From Pegoplata infirma (taxonomy: Eukaryota; Arthropoda; Insecta; Diptera; Anthomyiidae): a stretch of DNA of 64,000 bases. The translations under genes were made by a program, and so were the position numbers. Positions 1-10,312 of this stretch are shown here, one piece after another. The notes under the pieces were generated by a model, which saw only the letters and a program-made list of their open reading frames with translations, was not told where the DNA came from and ran no database searches. The DNA is taken from the NCBI GenBank assembly GCA_963921195.1, contig OY992537.1, positions 134,248,756 to 134,312,755 of the forward strand, in the 5' to 3' direction. Position 1 is the first letter of the stretch. Each line of letters opens with the position of its first letter.

Positions 1-700
1 TTGTTTTTTTCTCGCAACCAAAATACTAAATTTCATTTGTAATTTTACTTATTGCTCTGTAAAAATAAAAATCACTTCAAAAAACTTCCAAATATGACCG
101 ATAAACCCCTCTTTAAAAAGTGTCTAAAATTACGACGTGTAAAATTTGGAGTTACTTGTTAAAAACTCGTAATATTCACAAAAATAAAAAAGTAAATTTA
201 CAATTTGGAAGCATTTAAGCGGGCAAATTTAACCAAATTTTACTTTAAATTTTTTTAATTTTAATTAATGTTTTTGATGCAGAGAAGTTTTACTCATAAA
301 ATGGATTTAACTAAAACTTTGTAAATTTACAGAGTTTTTTTTGTAAAATTTTGAACTCATAAAAGCCATTTAACTGAAACTTTGTAAATTTACAGAGTTT
401 TTTTGGTAAAATTCTTCTCGGTTTTATCAATATTTTACAGATAATTCTATAAATTTTACAGTTTTTTTTATCGAAATCATTTTACAGAGTTTTCTTTGTA
501 AAATAACAAAAAATCTTGCTGGTTGGAAATCTATGGTATTTTCTGCTGGCTCAGCAGAGTATCTCTGTAATTTAACAGAGTGATTATTTTGAGTGCAGGT
601 TATTATAATTGAAAAATGAAAAATTTGGATACCCATATTGCCTATATTTGATAAAATATAAAATATATCGCGATTTTCGCGTTTAATGTAAATAATTACA
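1..700. repeat. AT-rich region with a GTAAATTTACAGAG motif array
   Basis: No gene is seen. Between about 300 and 600 a short unit built from GTAAATTTACAGAG followed by a T-run recurs about six times with variation, including near 320, 380, 440, 480 and 565. It resembles the motif-filled interiors of the CACTC-terminal MITEs elsewhere in the window, but neither terminus is visible here. Confidence 0.5.
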
Positions 701-1483
701 AAAAAAAATAAACATTATTTTAAAACTAATTCAATTTGAAAAGCAGAACATTATTTCCAAATACGTAGAATTTGTATGAAAACCCGAAACGAAAATATGT
801 ATTTAGTTAAATATCGCAATTTGCAGGTCGCAAGTGGTCAAGTTTTATATACCATTGGATGCTGCGTCAAAAACTCTTTTCGATGACACCAAATTTTATT
901 TATGTCGTCTTGGAGCAAAGTACAAAAAAATTCGAAAAACTGAAAAAAGGACCTTTTTTAAAAATGGTCCAGCTCACGGATGGTCAACGCTAGAACCAAA
1001 ATATTTTGGGAATCATCATAAAACATATCAAGCTTTATTTTCAGAGGGGTAACTAAATCACTTTTTTTTTGAGTCGCTCTAACGAACACTACCACTTAAA
1101 AAAATGTTTAGTGTTTCTGTATTTCTTGTTAAGAATGTGTTTGCGTATTTTCATCGGTATAGTTCAGTACAGAGCACTAACGTATCGTTCATTAGTGTTT
1201 TTAGCACTAAACTCAAAAAAAAGCCTTGAAGGTTTTGTTATGGAACATGTCATTTCAGTGACGGATACTCGTGACTTTCTAAGAAATTGTGGTATGCGCG
1301 CTATTGTCGACAGCAATTTGTAATTGTCCAAAATTATAAAATCACACATTAGACGCATCTCCATATTAATTAGCTCAAAAGTGTATTTACATAATTTATT
1401 TCGTTTATTACACACGCCTTTGAAAAATTCCAGTGGGCCCTAAAAAACTGTAAGTACGTGACTAAAATCCTTCGGGAGTTTAA
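701..1483. other. No recognised gene; decayed foldback end
   Basis: A 72-codon reading frame at 834-1052 has no recognisable motif. Around 1200-1260 the sequence AGCCTTGAAGG followed by a TATGGAACATGTCA-like stretch resembles the arm of the CAGTG foldback family at 29.9-30.4 kb and 33.5-36.1 kb, so this is probably a decayed fragment of that family. Confidence 0.35.
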
Positions 1484-1561
1484 CCCCCAGTTTCTGTAAT
1501 ACGAACAACAACAAACAAAAAAAAAATACATGAAAAATTCATGTATTACAGAAACTGGGGG
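1484..1561. repeat. Short hairpin, 19-bp perfect arms
   Basis: CCCCCAGTTTCTGTAATAC at 1484-1502 is exactly inverted at 1543-1561. A smaller palindrome, ACATGAA/TTCATGT, lies inside the loop next to the right arm. It could be a minimal MITE or a hairpin-forming remnant. No coding content. Confidence 0.7.
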
Positions 1562-1977
1562 TAAGTCTACTATTAGGGAATTTTCATTTTTGTTTGGTTG
1601 TATTATTGAGTTAAAACGTACACTGGTTTTCAATCAGATTTTGTTTTTTTTTATAATTTAATTTTTATATATGAGTTTTAATACTGAACTTACTATTTAA
1701 TAATTACTTACAGTTATGTATATTAATTTCACCAATAAACTTGTGACTTACCTGAAAATAAATAAAAGAAAAATCATGATTACATTAAATTGTATGTATA
1801 ATTTTATCTTGCTTTTTAAGTTGCTTGTTTTTCACGTTAAAACCTATAAAACTGCATGTATAAGACAAGTAAAAAATCTAAATTCAATTTTGCCAAATCC
1901 ACGAATACCGGGACGAAAAAAGTTACCATTTTCCACGCTTATTTTTAAAGCTTACTTTGAAACAGTTGCACATCCAA
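1562..1977. other. Intergenic, nothing recognised
   Basis: AT-rich sequence. The open frame that starts at 1716 shows no domain and runs into the inverted repeat that follows. I see no RNA gene or terminal repeat. Confidence 0.4.
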
Positions 1978-2206
1978 AATATTGTGCTCGATTCAGGAGT
2001 ACTCTTTCAACAGTAACCCAATTTTTAAAAATTAGATATCCTTTCGAATTTTAAGATCTTAAAATTATTTCTTGTATTTATTAAAGATATTAACTAGATC
2101 TTTAATTGTAACAAAAAAAAATCAATATCTTAAAATTCGAAAGAATATAAAGTTTTTAAAAATTAGGTGGATAAGGAAAGAGTACTCCCAAATCGAGCAC
2201 AATATA
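1978..2206. repeat. Inverted repeat with ~100-bp arms
   Basis: ATATTGTGCTCGATT and GGAGTACTCTTT in the left arm return inverted as AAAGAGTACTCC and ATCGAGCACAATAT in the right arm. The inner segment TTTCGAATTTTAAGAT is inverted around 2127-2142. This looks like a palindromic MITE remnant; no target duplication could be assigned. Confidence 0.6.
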
Positions 2207-2415
2207 TATTTAAATCGTCTCTTAAAACCTATAAAATCCCTATTTATTCATAAAATGCACAAAATATTTTGTTTTTTATACGAAATTTTGTTTAATATCG
2301 CAAAGTCGTTTATTTTTCCATAGTCTTTCGTTTTGACGGTTCATAGCGATGACAAAAATCCTTTATTTTGGCTGTTAACCCTTTCCAGCTCAGCTTTAAA
2401 AGTTAGCGTGACGAT

Positions 2416-3105
2416 TAGTGTTTGGGAATTCCCGGACTTTTCAATTTCCCGGGAAACGGGGAAAAAATAATTTATTTCCCGGGATTCCCGGGAAATATTC
2501 ATTATTAATATAAATCATTAAAAACATTAAAGTTTTACCAACTTTTTATTAAAAACAGTTTTATTAGAGATAAACAATTAATTAAAACATAAAAAATCAA
2601 AAAATAATAGTTAAAAATCCTGAAATTCAATAAAACAAAAAAAAATAAAAAATTTTTCCCCCACAAAAAATAACTAAAAATCGCAAAAAAAACTTTAAAA
2701 CTGCGTTATTCGAGCAGTTTTAATATTTGTTCTGGAAATGTAAATTCTAGGTTCAAAATTTTTATATTTTTTTGACAATCTTAGCAAAATTATCAATAAC
2801 CGACGTATATTTTTTGACTTTTAAAGTTTTTTCATGATATTGTCATACTTTTTACACTTGGTCAGTTTTCCTATGAATATATATTTGTACTGTTCTTCCA
2901 AATAGAAAAACTACAAAAAATAGGAAATATAATTGTACCTGTATGTAAAAAAAATATTAAAAATTAAATTAAAATAAACGTTTTTATGTAAAATGGTTTA
3001 TTTTATAAAATTCCCGGATTTCCCGGGAAAAATTAAAAAAAATCCCGGGAATTCCCGTCAGTCTTTTCCCCGGAATTCCCGGGAAATCCCGGACCCCAAA
3101 CACTA
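2416..3105. mobile_element. hAT-like nonautonomous element, TAGTGTTTGGG family copy A
   Basis: The element begins TAGTGTTTGGGAATTCCCGG and ends in CCCCAAACACTA. Both ends carry repeated CCCGGGAATTCCCGGG-type palindromes, which stand out sharply from the AT-rich surroundings. The interior matches the copy at 31421-32158, which lies in the opposite orientation. No transposase frame is present. An exact 8-bp target duplication is not visible here, but it is (7 of 8) in the second copy. Superfamily placement is inferred from termini and duplication length. Confidence 0.7.
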
Positions 3106-3177
3106 ATTGTGACACAATTAAATGGTAATTTTTTAAGGCCTCAACCAAACCTAAACACTTTAAAAGTACTTGTACAC

Positions 3178-5027
3178 TAGAGCACCCATATGTGCATAAT
3201 TGTTTTTTTTATCGCTCCCCGCTCATTTTCGGTTGAGTTGGGAGTAAAAAATAATATCTATCCAGAAATTGGACTTCTAGGTTGCAAACAGGCCAAGCAG
3301 TTTGAACTTTTGACCTCAAAAATGGGCTAAAAAACCTTTATAGATTAATTTGGCTGTAACTCTTAAAATAAAAGTTTTTTGCAATTAACTTTCATAACAA
3401 TATTTTGTAGTTTCAAAATGCAAAGATTTTTCTCTCATTCTGTTTTGACCTAAATATGTCCGATCGCGGTGTTTTGAGCGAAAAAAGTCGAAGTTTTGGT
3501 GAGAACTTTTTTTTTTTAAATTGTCGTAAATTTTTAAATTGGGGAAAATTTGAGCTCTTTGCATAATTTAATAGGGTATTGAATGTAGTTTTCTAAAATT
3601 TTTTTTTTTTGCAAAAATATATCGACCCTTCCATGAAAAATTGCCAAAATCCTACTCTGAACCACAATTTTTCGACCTCCAACTACGTTATGGGGGTATA
3701 ATCACTTTGTCATTGCGTTTTTTACGCATCGAAAGATGAGTCTCGGATTCCACATAGTATATATGAGGTATTCCATGCCAAATCGGACGCTTGGAAAATT
3801 ATTAATTTTATATTTTTTCAGTTTTTTAGAACTCTTCAAAAACCCATTCCAAGTAAATTTTGAGATCTTTTTTGATAATCCGTTCAAAAAATATCGAATT
3901 AAAAAACAAAAAACACGTTTTTTTCTGTTTTTTACTTTTCACTTCTTTAAAAATGGTCCATATTCGAAATAATTTGCTGAAATTTTATTTTTTTCTTCAA
4001 AGAAATATAAAAAAATACAAAAACCGCTGACTATATTAATTACCATAATCCCACTATCTTTTTAAGCTTAAAATTTTAAGAAAATATTAAGTTTACCATG
4101 AAAAATTAAAAAAAAAATCAAATAAAAAATTTTAAGAAAAGATTAAAAAAAAACAAAGAATGCAATCATTTAAAAATCGCATATTAGACCACTTTAAGAA
4201 ATTTTTAATAAAAAAACAAATATTAAAAAAAAAAATGTTGACCATTTTTGAATTTGTTATAATAAAAATACGTAAAACGATAGTTTTTTTTTTTGAAAAT
4301 TCGATATCTTTGGAACGGGTAATTTAAAAAATTTGAAAATTAACTTGGATGGGGGTTTTAAAAAAATGTAAAAATAATTAAAAAGTCTCAAATAAAAATT
4401 TTCAAAGTGTCCAATTTGGCACTGAATACCCCATATATATTTAGGGAAATCCTAGACAGATGATTCGGTGCTAAACTCACAGAATTACACAGTGAGTATA
4501 CGGCTATATTGAGGTTGAATAGTAAAAAAATAGGATTTAGAGTAGAACTTTGAAATTTTTTCATGGAAGGGTCGATATATTTTTGCAAAAAAAAAATTTT
4601 TGGAAAACTACATTCAATACCCTAGTGAATTGTGCAAAGAGCTCAAATTTTCTCCAATTTAAAAATTTACGAGAATTTAAAAAAAAAAAGTTCCGACCCA
4701 AATTTCGACTTTAACAGCTTAAAACACCGCGATCGGACATATTTAGGTCAAAACAGTATGAGAGAAAAATCTTTTCATTTTGATTCTGCAAAAAAATTGT
4801 TATGAAAGTTAACTGCGAAAAACTTTTATTTTAAGAGTTACAGCCAAATTAATCTATAAAGGTTTTTTAGCCCATTTTTGAGGTCAAAAGTTCAAACCGC
4901 TTGGTCTGTTTGCAACCTAGAAGTCCAATTTCTGGATATTATTTTTTACTCCCAACTCAACCGAAAATGAGCGGGGAGCGATAAAAAATACGCTTTTGCA
5001 CATCCCATATATTTTGTGGGTGCTCTA
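3178..5027. mobile_element. Foldback hAT-like element, TAGAGCACCC termini, 8-bp duplication
   Basis: Termini are TAGAGCACCCA and TGGGTGCTCTA. The flanks carry a perfect 8-bp target duplication, TTGTACAC, at 3170-3177 and 5028-5035. Arms of roughly 460 bp (3178-3640 and 4565-5027) are inverted copies, sharing for example CCGATCGCGGTGTTTTGAG and CTCCCCGCTCATTTTCGG. The central 0.9 kb is AT-rich. Near 3671 there is a copy of the dispersed CCTCCAACTA...GGGGGTATA repeat. No coding region is seen. The insertion sits at the left terminus of a CACTC-type MITE. Confidence 0.85.
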
Positions 5028-5032
5028 TTGTA

Positions 5033-5215
5033 CACTCATAAAAAAGTTTGTAAAATCACAAGTAAAAGGTCTTGTAATTATATTTTAATAATATTTTTGT
5101 CTTTTTACAACAACGCCTGTATTTTTAATAAAACGAAAGCAACAGTTTGCTACGTAATTTTACTATTTTATGTTGGTAAATTTATTTTACAATTTTTTTA
5201 ATTAAATTTACCAAA
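5033..5215 (+). mobile_element. CACTC-type MITE, left-end fragment (copy 1 of 3)
   Basis: CACTCATAAAAAAG followed by TTTGTAAAATCACAAGTAAA and AGGTCTTGTAATT matches the left ends of the elements at 9715 and 14301. Similarity fades near 5215 and no right end was found. The foldback at 3178-5027 inserted a few bases from this terminus. Confidence 0.6.
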
Positions 5216-5505
5216 AAATAATTAATACTCATTCGTCATGTTAAAAAAAGAAAATACAAGCAAAATACAAAATTATTATGAAATTTAATATTCAAATGCG
5301 ATTTTCTCAAAAAAAAACGAAAAACATATGTCTGAATTTTTTGTGTGGATAGAAAAACATCTAAACCTTAAAAAAAAAAAAATTAAAATAAAACAAAAGT
5401 GGCTGGATTTTTGATAAATTGACTTTTATAAAAATGGAAAATTTCAGAACAGGTTCTCAAAATTTGCAAAAGAAAACAAATTTTAGTGGATAGTTCATAC
5501 ATAAC
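5216..5505. other. Intergenic, nothing recognised
   Basis: AT-rich sequence between the MITE fragment and the DD37E transposon. No gene, RNA or inverted repeat is visible. Confidence 0.5.
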
Positions 5506-5507
5506 TA

Positions 5508-5539
5508 AGGAGTGAGATAATAAAAATGTTAACACACAT
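5508..5539 (+). repeat. Left terminal inverted repeat of DD37E transposon
   Basis: Thirty-two bases beginning AGGAGTGAGAT, preceded by TA at 5506-5507. It matches the right terminus at 31 of 32 positions. Confidence 0.92.
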
Positions 5540-5641
5540 AAAGTTAAATAAAAAACAGACTACTGAATTTTAAGACTTCAAACCAAATTTTTATTAAATA
5601 AAATTTAATACAAAATCATAACAAAAAAACCGCATGGAACT

Positions 5642-6649
5642 CTAACCACTACGAACAAAGTTATCCACTTTTTCCGGAAACCCTCCCATTAAGGCTTTTA
5701 TGGTAGTTTCTGTCACCTTTTTAGAGCAGGTGGTCCATCTACGTTTGAAATCTTGCATGTCCTGGGAGACCTTTTTTGTGCCCTTTAATTCTTTTTTAAC
5801 AAGAGCCCAATATCTCTCCACTGGCCTGAGCTCCGGGCAGTTTGGTGGATTTGCCTCTCTTGGTACAAAAACCACATTATTATCATTATACCACTCCAGT
5901 GCTTTCTTGCTGTAGTGACAAGATGCTAAATCGGGCCAAAAGTAAGTGGATACATTGTGCTGACTCAAGAACGGAAGAAGTCTCTTCTGCAAACACTCCT
6001 TGATATAAATTTCGCTGTTTATAGAGCCAGATGTCACAAATGACTGGCTTCTTTGGCCGCAGCTACATATGGCTTGCCATACTAGGAATTTTTTGGGGAA
6101 TTTCGTTTGCTTTTTTGACCGAAATTTTTCCGCAACATTTCCTCGAACATCGGAAACATAAAATTCTTGACCAGGGAGCTGCGCAAAATCAGCCAGGACA
6201 TAAGTTTCGTCGTCCATTACACAACAGTTGTATTTTTTTATAAAATTTGATTTCAATTTTCTAGCTCTGGTTTTGGCCTCCAAATTTTTAAAAGCGTTTC
6301 TATCGGGAACTTTTTGAACTTTGTAGGACTTTAGTCCCGCCTTACGTTTCACTTTACGTACAAAAAAGTCTGAGCATTGGGCCAACCGAGCTGTTTTTCT
6401 GCCAGATGTGTTAGGAGCTCTCTTAAGGATGCTTTTAACTTTATATGCCTTACCAATGTTACGATAACCAGTCGTTGTTCCTGTTCCCGGCTTCCTTTCA
6501 ATTGTTAGGTGTTCCAGATACCTTTTTACCACTTTTGAAACTGTTTGGCGGCATACATTAGTTTCTTTGGCAATTTTTTTGTATGTCCATGTTTGGTTTT
6601 GTTGAAAATATTTAATTATTTTTGAACGCACTTTTCTTTCATCGTCCAT
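5642..6649 (-). CDS. Tc1/mariner-group DDE transposase (DD37E), intact
   Basis: This 335-residue transposase would cut out and paste the surrounding transposon at TA sites by binding its terminal repeats. The N-terminus (about 1-110) is a paired-type helix-turn-helix region, with helix motifs such as WTYKKIAKETNVCRQTVSKV (21-40) and a second GRKTARLA segment (83-90). The catalytic core has D147 in MDDETY, D240 in FWPDLASCH and E278 in PELRPVERYW. Thirty-seven residues separate the second D and the E, which defines the DD37E type described first in mosquitoes (ITmD37E). Length is normal for the superfamily. The start ATG is the first in frame inside the left terminal repeat. A minus-strand AATAAA lies about 50 bases past the stop, near 5590. 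No stops or frameshifts are seen. Confidence 0.93.
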   Translation of the reverse strand: MDDERKVRSKIIKYFQQNQTWTYKKIAKETNVCRQTVSKVVKRYLEHLTIERKPGTGTTTGYRNIGKAYKVKSILKRAPNTSGRKTARLAQCSDFFVRKVKRKAGLKSYKVQKVPDRNAFKNLEAKTRARKLKSNFIKKYNCCVMDDETYVLADFAQLPGQEFYVSDVRGNVAEKFRSKKQTKFPKKFLVWQAICSCGQRSQSFVTSGSINSEIYIKECLQKRLLPFLSQHNVSTYFWPDLASCHYSKKALEWYNDNNVVFVPREANPPNCPELRPVERYWALVKKELKGTKKVSQDMQDFKRRWTTCSKKVTETTIKALMGGFPEKVDNFVRSG

Positions 6650-6773
6650 TGTGTAAAAAATTGCAAATTAAAACTCATGATGTAAATTAATTTATTAACT
6701 GACATATTTTTAAAATGTAAACTGCCGAAAAAAAAAAAAATTTGGAAGCTTTACACCAAAGTTGTAGGCAAAA

Positions 6774-6805
6774 ATGTGTGTTAACATTTTTATGATCTCA
6801 CTCCT
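6774..6805 (-). repeat. Right terminal inverted repeat of DD37E transposon
   Basis: Thirty-two bases ending ATCTCACTCCT, followed by TA at 6806-6807. It is the inverted copy of 5508-5539. Confidence 0.92.
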
Positions 6806-6807
6806 TA

Positions 6808-7450
6808 TACAAGAATGTAAATTTTTGTGATTGTGGTGCATTCCGTATTAATTTGATCCATATTTAAACAAGGCAACTCGAACAAATTTTACCATTTTTC
6901 CAATATTTGACCACGCCTACTAAGCCCAGTTTTTAAAAAAACTTAAAAACCAAAAACGCAATTTTCTTAGTTCCATAAAGGGCTATTCATACAACCTACT
7001 CAGAAATTCACGGGACACATGTTTTTCTGTAGCGAGACATTTGGTGTGGAATGCCTCATATGTAAACTTCAGAACAATCATTGGGCACCCATTGAAAGAC
7101 CTCCCTTTTTAGTGAAGGGTATACAAAAAAATTTCGAACGTATACAAACAAATTTATAGTGGTAAATATATTGTGTAGTAAAAGTGAAATAATAATAAAC
7201 TGAATTTATGTACGTTTAAAAAACTAGCGACACATAATAAATCATGTAACGATTTTGAGGTGTATTCATGCGTTTAAAACTGAATATGGAACGTGATATT
7301 AGCAGACGTGTTTACTACTCATATAAACATATGTATTGTAGGTAGCAGTAGTGAAAATAAAAGCATTAAACATATTTTATTTACAAATGCAACACATGCT
7401 TATAAAAGGCCAATATGTTATTTTTACATTTGTGTTTTACGAATTATTTT
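6808..7450. other. No gene; fragment of the ACAAGGAAGG foldback family
   Basis: Around 7060-7105 the sequence TCAGAACAATCATTGGGCAC and AAAGACCTCCCTT matches one end of the palindromic elements at 30493-31081 and 37451-37944. The rest is AT-rich with no recognisable feature. Confidence 0.4.
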
Positions 7451-7452
7451 TT

Positions 7453-7520
7453 GATACCCTTTACTTAGTGGTAGAGGGTGTATACAAATTTATCATTCCG
7501 TTTGTAACTTATGAAAACAA
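7453..7520 (+). repeat. TATACCC dispersed repeat, 5' fragment
   Basis: ATACCCTTTACTTAGTGGTA, then GAGGGTGTATAC and ATCATTCCGTTTGTAACT, match the start of the longer copies at 60571 and 62575. Only the first about 65 bases are present. Confidence 0.6.
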
Positions 7521-7830
7521 AGTCTTAGATTCTGAGACAGTTTTCCTTTAGAAAAAGCCTATTTTTCGAAAGAAATAGTCTTAGATTCTGAATATTTTTT
7601 TTATATAAAAAGTCTTAGATTTTTTCTATAGAAAATTTTAAAATTTTTTCTGAAAAAAATTCTCAGAATTTTTTTATAAAAAAATTCTCAAATTTTTCCC
7701 ATAGAAAAATTTTAAGATTCTTAGTATTTTTTCCTACAGAAAAATTCTGATTCTGAAACATTTTTCGTATAAAGCAATTTTTGATTCTTTTTTTAGAAAA
7801 AAAATTCTCAGATTACTTCCTTTTATTTTT
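7520..7830. repeat. Degenerate ~35-bp tandem repeat
   Basis: A unit of the form TTAGATTCTGARACATTTTT followed by CTATAGAAAAA is repeated about eight times with drift. The same unit appears in the interiors of the hAT-like elements at 33513-34083 and 48450-49733, so it may be a piece of that kind of element. No coding content. Confidence 0.6.
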
Positions 7831-7837
7831 CTCTTAC

Positions 7838-7860
7838 CTCCCCCCCCCCCCCGTCTACCC
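7838..7860. repeat. Poly(C) run next to GTCTACCCC
   Basis: A run of about 14 C is followed by GTCTACCCC. The reverse complement (a G-run followed by TAGACA) occurs at about 49575-49592, also beside AGATTCTGA-type repeats, which supports shared origin. Confidence 0.6.
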
Positions 7861-8518
7861 CTTCCTTCATAAATTTTTGCTATAGAAAAATTTTTTCTCT
7901 GAATTACTTTCTTATTTTTTTTTTCCTTTCGTCAAACACTGTTGTAGGCTATTTTATGGTCGGCCTTGATTGACAATAACCTGTGTGGCATTTGCATGAC
8001 GAGAAATTTTATTTCTTCCAAAGAAAAATTTGTTTTCCATTTTTATGAGCTTAGTTTTTCAAAATCGCATTAATAAATAAAACAATATTCTAGAAGCTAT
8101 GATTTATAAACTTGACATCATTCTTCTTCTAGTTCTATATACAGACTTAATACCTACCGAATAAACTTTTGTACCTCTTTAGTGGCAGCTAGATATTTAT
8201 GTATGAAATATTGAGCAACCCAGCAAAAGTTCTTGTTCGTCTATTAAGATTTAAAACTAATGAAGTAAATTGGTAAGATAAATAACACCTTCGCGGAGGA
8301 GATGTTCTAACTTTAAATGACGCGATATTTCAAGGAAGTGCTTTTAAGCACACTGTCCGACAGCCAATATTAAAAATTAACCAGATTATATATGTCTAAA
8401 TGTAGAGATCAAATGGAGTAAACTGCATTTACAGTTTTTTATTTCGTGATCAAGTTTCGTTTTAAAACGACTTCAAAGTTTTAAATGACTTCATATTGTT
8501 AATTTTTTTAAAAATTTG
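7861..8518. other. Intergenic, nothing recognised
   Basis: No gene or complete repeat. At 8218 the sequence ACCCAGCAAAAGTTCTTG resembles the terminus of the CCCAGCAAAA MITE at 23255-26668, but I cannot find a matching second end. Confidence 0.35.
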
Positions 8519-8520
8519 TA

Positions 8521-9065
8521 CTTGTCATATAATGTCACTATTAATGGCAAATGAAAGAGAAGAATCTTAAGCCTGAATTAGTTTAAACGTGCATAAAACG
8601 TAGACTCTTAGACAAAACTCAGTAAGTAAAAATAGTACCGAACATTTTTATTTATGTTTTGTTTTTGTCTAACGCATTGTATTTTTTGTCACGTCAAAAC
8701 GTATTGAAATTCTGTTGAAAATATAATTCTCTACGGTCAACGTGAAAAAAAATACAATTCGTTGGACAAAAACAAAACATAAATAAAAATATTTTGTACT
8801 ATTTTTACTAACTGAATTTTGTTTGACGCACGTTTAAAGTAATTCAGGCTTTAGCTTATTTTTCCATTTTTTGTGTTGCGATATCAGGAAAAAGGATGTA
8901 TATAATGTTCTTTTTTTGTTGAACATTTTAATGATATTGAGGGATAAAGTTTTAAAATGACATTCCTTATCTCCTTTTTTCCTGATTTGTCAAAATAATA
9001 AAATGGGAAAATTAACGGAGATCCTCCTCTTTCATTTGCCATCAATAGTGACATTATAAGACAAG
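8521..9065. mobile_element. Palindromic MITE, CTTGTCATATAATG termini
   Basis: The outer arms share about 45 bp, beginning CTTGTCATATAATGTCACTA (8521) and ending with its inverse at 9065, with TA on both sides (8519-8520 and 9066-9067). Inside lies a second palindrome at about 8568-8858, where TAAGCCTGAATTA and AAAACAAAACATAAATAAAA are inverted copies. A third small palindrome lies at 8870-9018. No reading frame of note. TA-flanked MITE is the best reading. Confidence 0.7.
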
Positions 9066-9083
9066 TACAGTAATTAAAAGACA

Positions 9084-9712
9084 GGCGCCCCAGTAGGCTA
9101 GTTGGTAGCGTGCTAGCTTATGAATCTGGTGGTCTTGGGTTCACAAAAAAAAAAAAAACTTTGTCAAATTACTAGGAAATGTCTCGTAATCCCATTATTC
9201 CAATATTTGACAGGTTTCCTTGTTTTTAGCAAATCGAAATTACATTTTTTCTGTAATTTATCGATTTTTTTGTAATTTTACAACTTTCCAAGATAATTTT
9301 GCAAAAAAAAACTAGTAAATTCACAAGAATTCCTTGTAATTTAAATTAAAATATAATTTTATTGGTAAAAAGCTTGCAAAATTACAAAATGATTGATAAA
9401 AAACTTGTAAAATTACTAGGAATTCTCGTAAAATGGAAGGTAGCAAAAAAATATAGTAAAATTACGAAACCTCTTTGTAAATTTTATCGTTTCAAAAAAT
9501 TTGTAAATTTACAGTTATTATTGGTAAAAACTTTGTAAAATTACAAAATTATTGGAAAAAATCTTGTAAAATTACTAGGAATTTTTGTCAAATAGGAGGT
9601 AGCAAACAAAAGAAAGGTTACAAATTAAAATTTTACAAGGTTTTTTTGAGTGTTCGATTCCCACCAGAGGCCTTGGTCTGTTTCGCTACAACGAGACGAA
9701 GGTATACGATTT
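9084..9712 (+). mobile_element. tRNA-derived SINE copy 1, split by a MITE
   Basis: GGCGCCCCAGTAGGCTAGTT begins a tRNA-like head with an A-box-like TAGGCTAGTTGG. The B box, GGTTCGATTCC in the copy at 46949, is cut by a MITE: the left half ends GGGTT at 9141 and the right half resumes TTCGATTCCCACC at 9653. The body continues with GAGGCCTTGGTCTG and ACAACGAGACGAAGG to about 9705, where another MITE follows. Splitting the B box should have disabled RNA polymerase III transcription of this copy (inference). Confidence 0.85.
9142..9652. mobile_element. CACTC-type MITE with TT target duplication
   Basis: The element starts CACAAAAAAAAAA and ends TTTTTTTGAGTG. It is flanked by TT at 9140-9141 and 9653-9654, and the intact SINE copies give the empty site GGGTTCGATT. 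The interior is packed with TTGTAAAATTAC palindromes. This 2-bp TT duplication argues against a strictly TA-specific Tc1/mariner origin. Confidence 0.85.
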
Positions 9713-9714
9713 GT

Positions 9715-10312
9715 ACACTCAAAAAAAAAAGTTTGTAAAATTACAAGTAAAAGGTCTTGTAATTCTATATTACTAACATTTTTGTCTTTTTACAAAAATT
9801 GTTGTATATTTAATAAAACAAAAACTACAGTTTGCTTTGTAATTTTACTATTATATGTTGGTAAATTTATTTTACAAATTTTTTACGTAAATTTACAAAA
9901 AAGTGAATTATTTTACAAATTAAAAAATATTACAAGGTGTTTAGTTTTTTACACAAGAAATCTGTAATTGTACAACAAAATTTTACTTGATGTTATTTAG
10001 TCTTTCTACCAAAAAAATATTTTATTACAAACATTTTTTTTTAAGATCGTTTAAAAGGTTTTCAGTTTTTTAACACAAAAAAATGTATTTAAACAAAAAA
10101 ATTTCTAAGTTACGATTTTTTTGCGTTTTGGAGTAAAAATTTTTTTTAAAAATAATTTTTTTATAAATAAAAAATTTCATGAACAAAATTTTTGAAATTT
10201 TTTATTAAGTTCCGGACACAAACATTTTTCAACTGATTTTAAGCTCTACCAAAAAAATATGAAATTTTTACACCATGTTTTGGAAATTTGCGTTAAGTAA
10301 AATACCACAATT
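9715..10312 (+). mobile_element. CACTC-type MITE copy 2, left part before LINE insertion
   Basis: CACTCAAAAAAAAAAGTTTG begins a copy closely matching 14301 onward. It is interrupted at 10312 by the LINE and resumes at 14081 after a 15-bp duplication, TAAAATACCACAATT. It ends near 14222, where similarity to the other copy stops. The interior has GTAAAATTACAAG and TTTTACCAT-type motifs. Confidence 0.85.

Larger units (their letters stand above)
5508..6805 (-). mobile_element. Complete Tc1/mariner-group transposon, DD37E type
   Basis: A 1298-bp element with 32-bp terminal inverted repeats (5508-5539 and 6774-6805; one mismatch) starting AGGAGTGAGAT. A TA target duplication lies at 5506-5507 and 6806-6807. 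It encodes one uninterrupted transposase on the minus strand. The intact frame, nearly identical termini and clean TA duplication suggest a recent insertion that may still be competent. Confidence 0.92.

Noticed and set aside
834..1052. 72-codon protein on the plus strand
   Set aside because: No motif, no homologous impression, and part resembles AAAAATGGTCCA sequence also seen at 3948 in a noncoding foldback.
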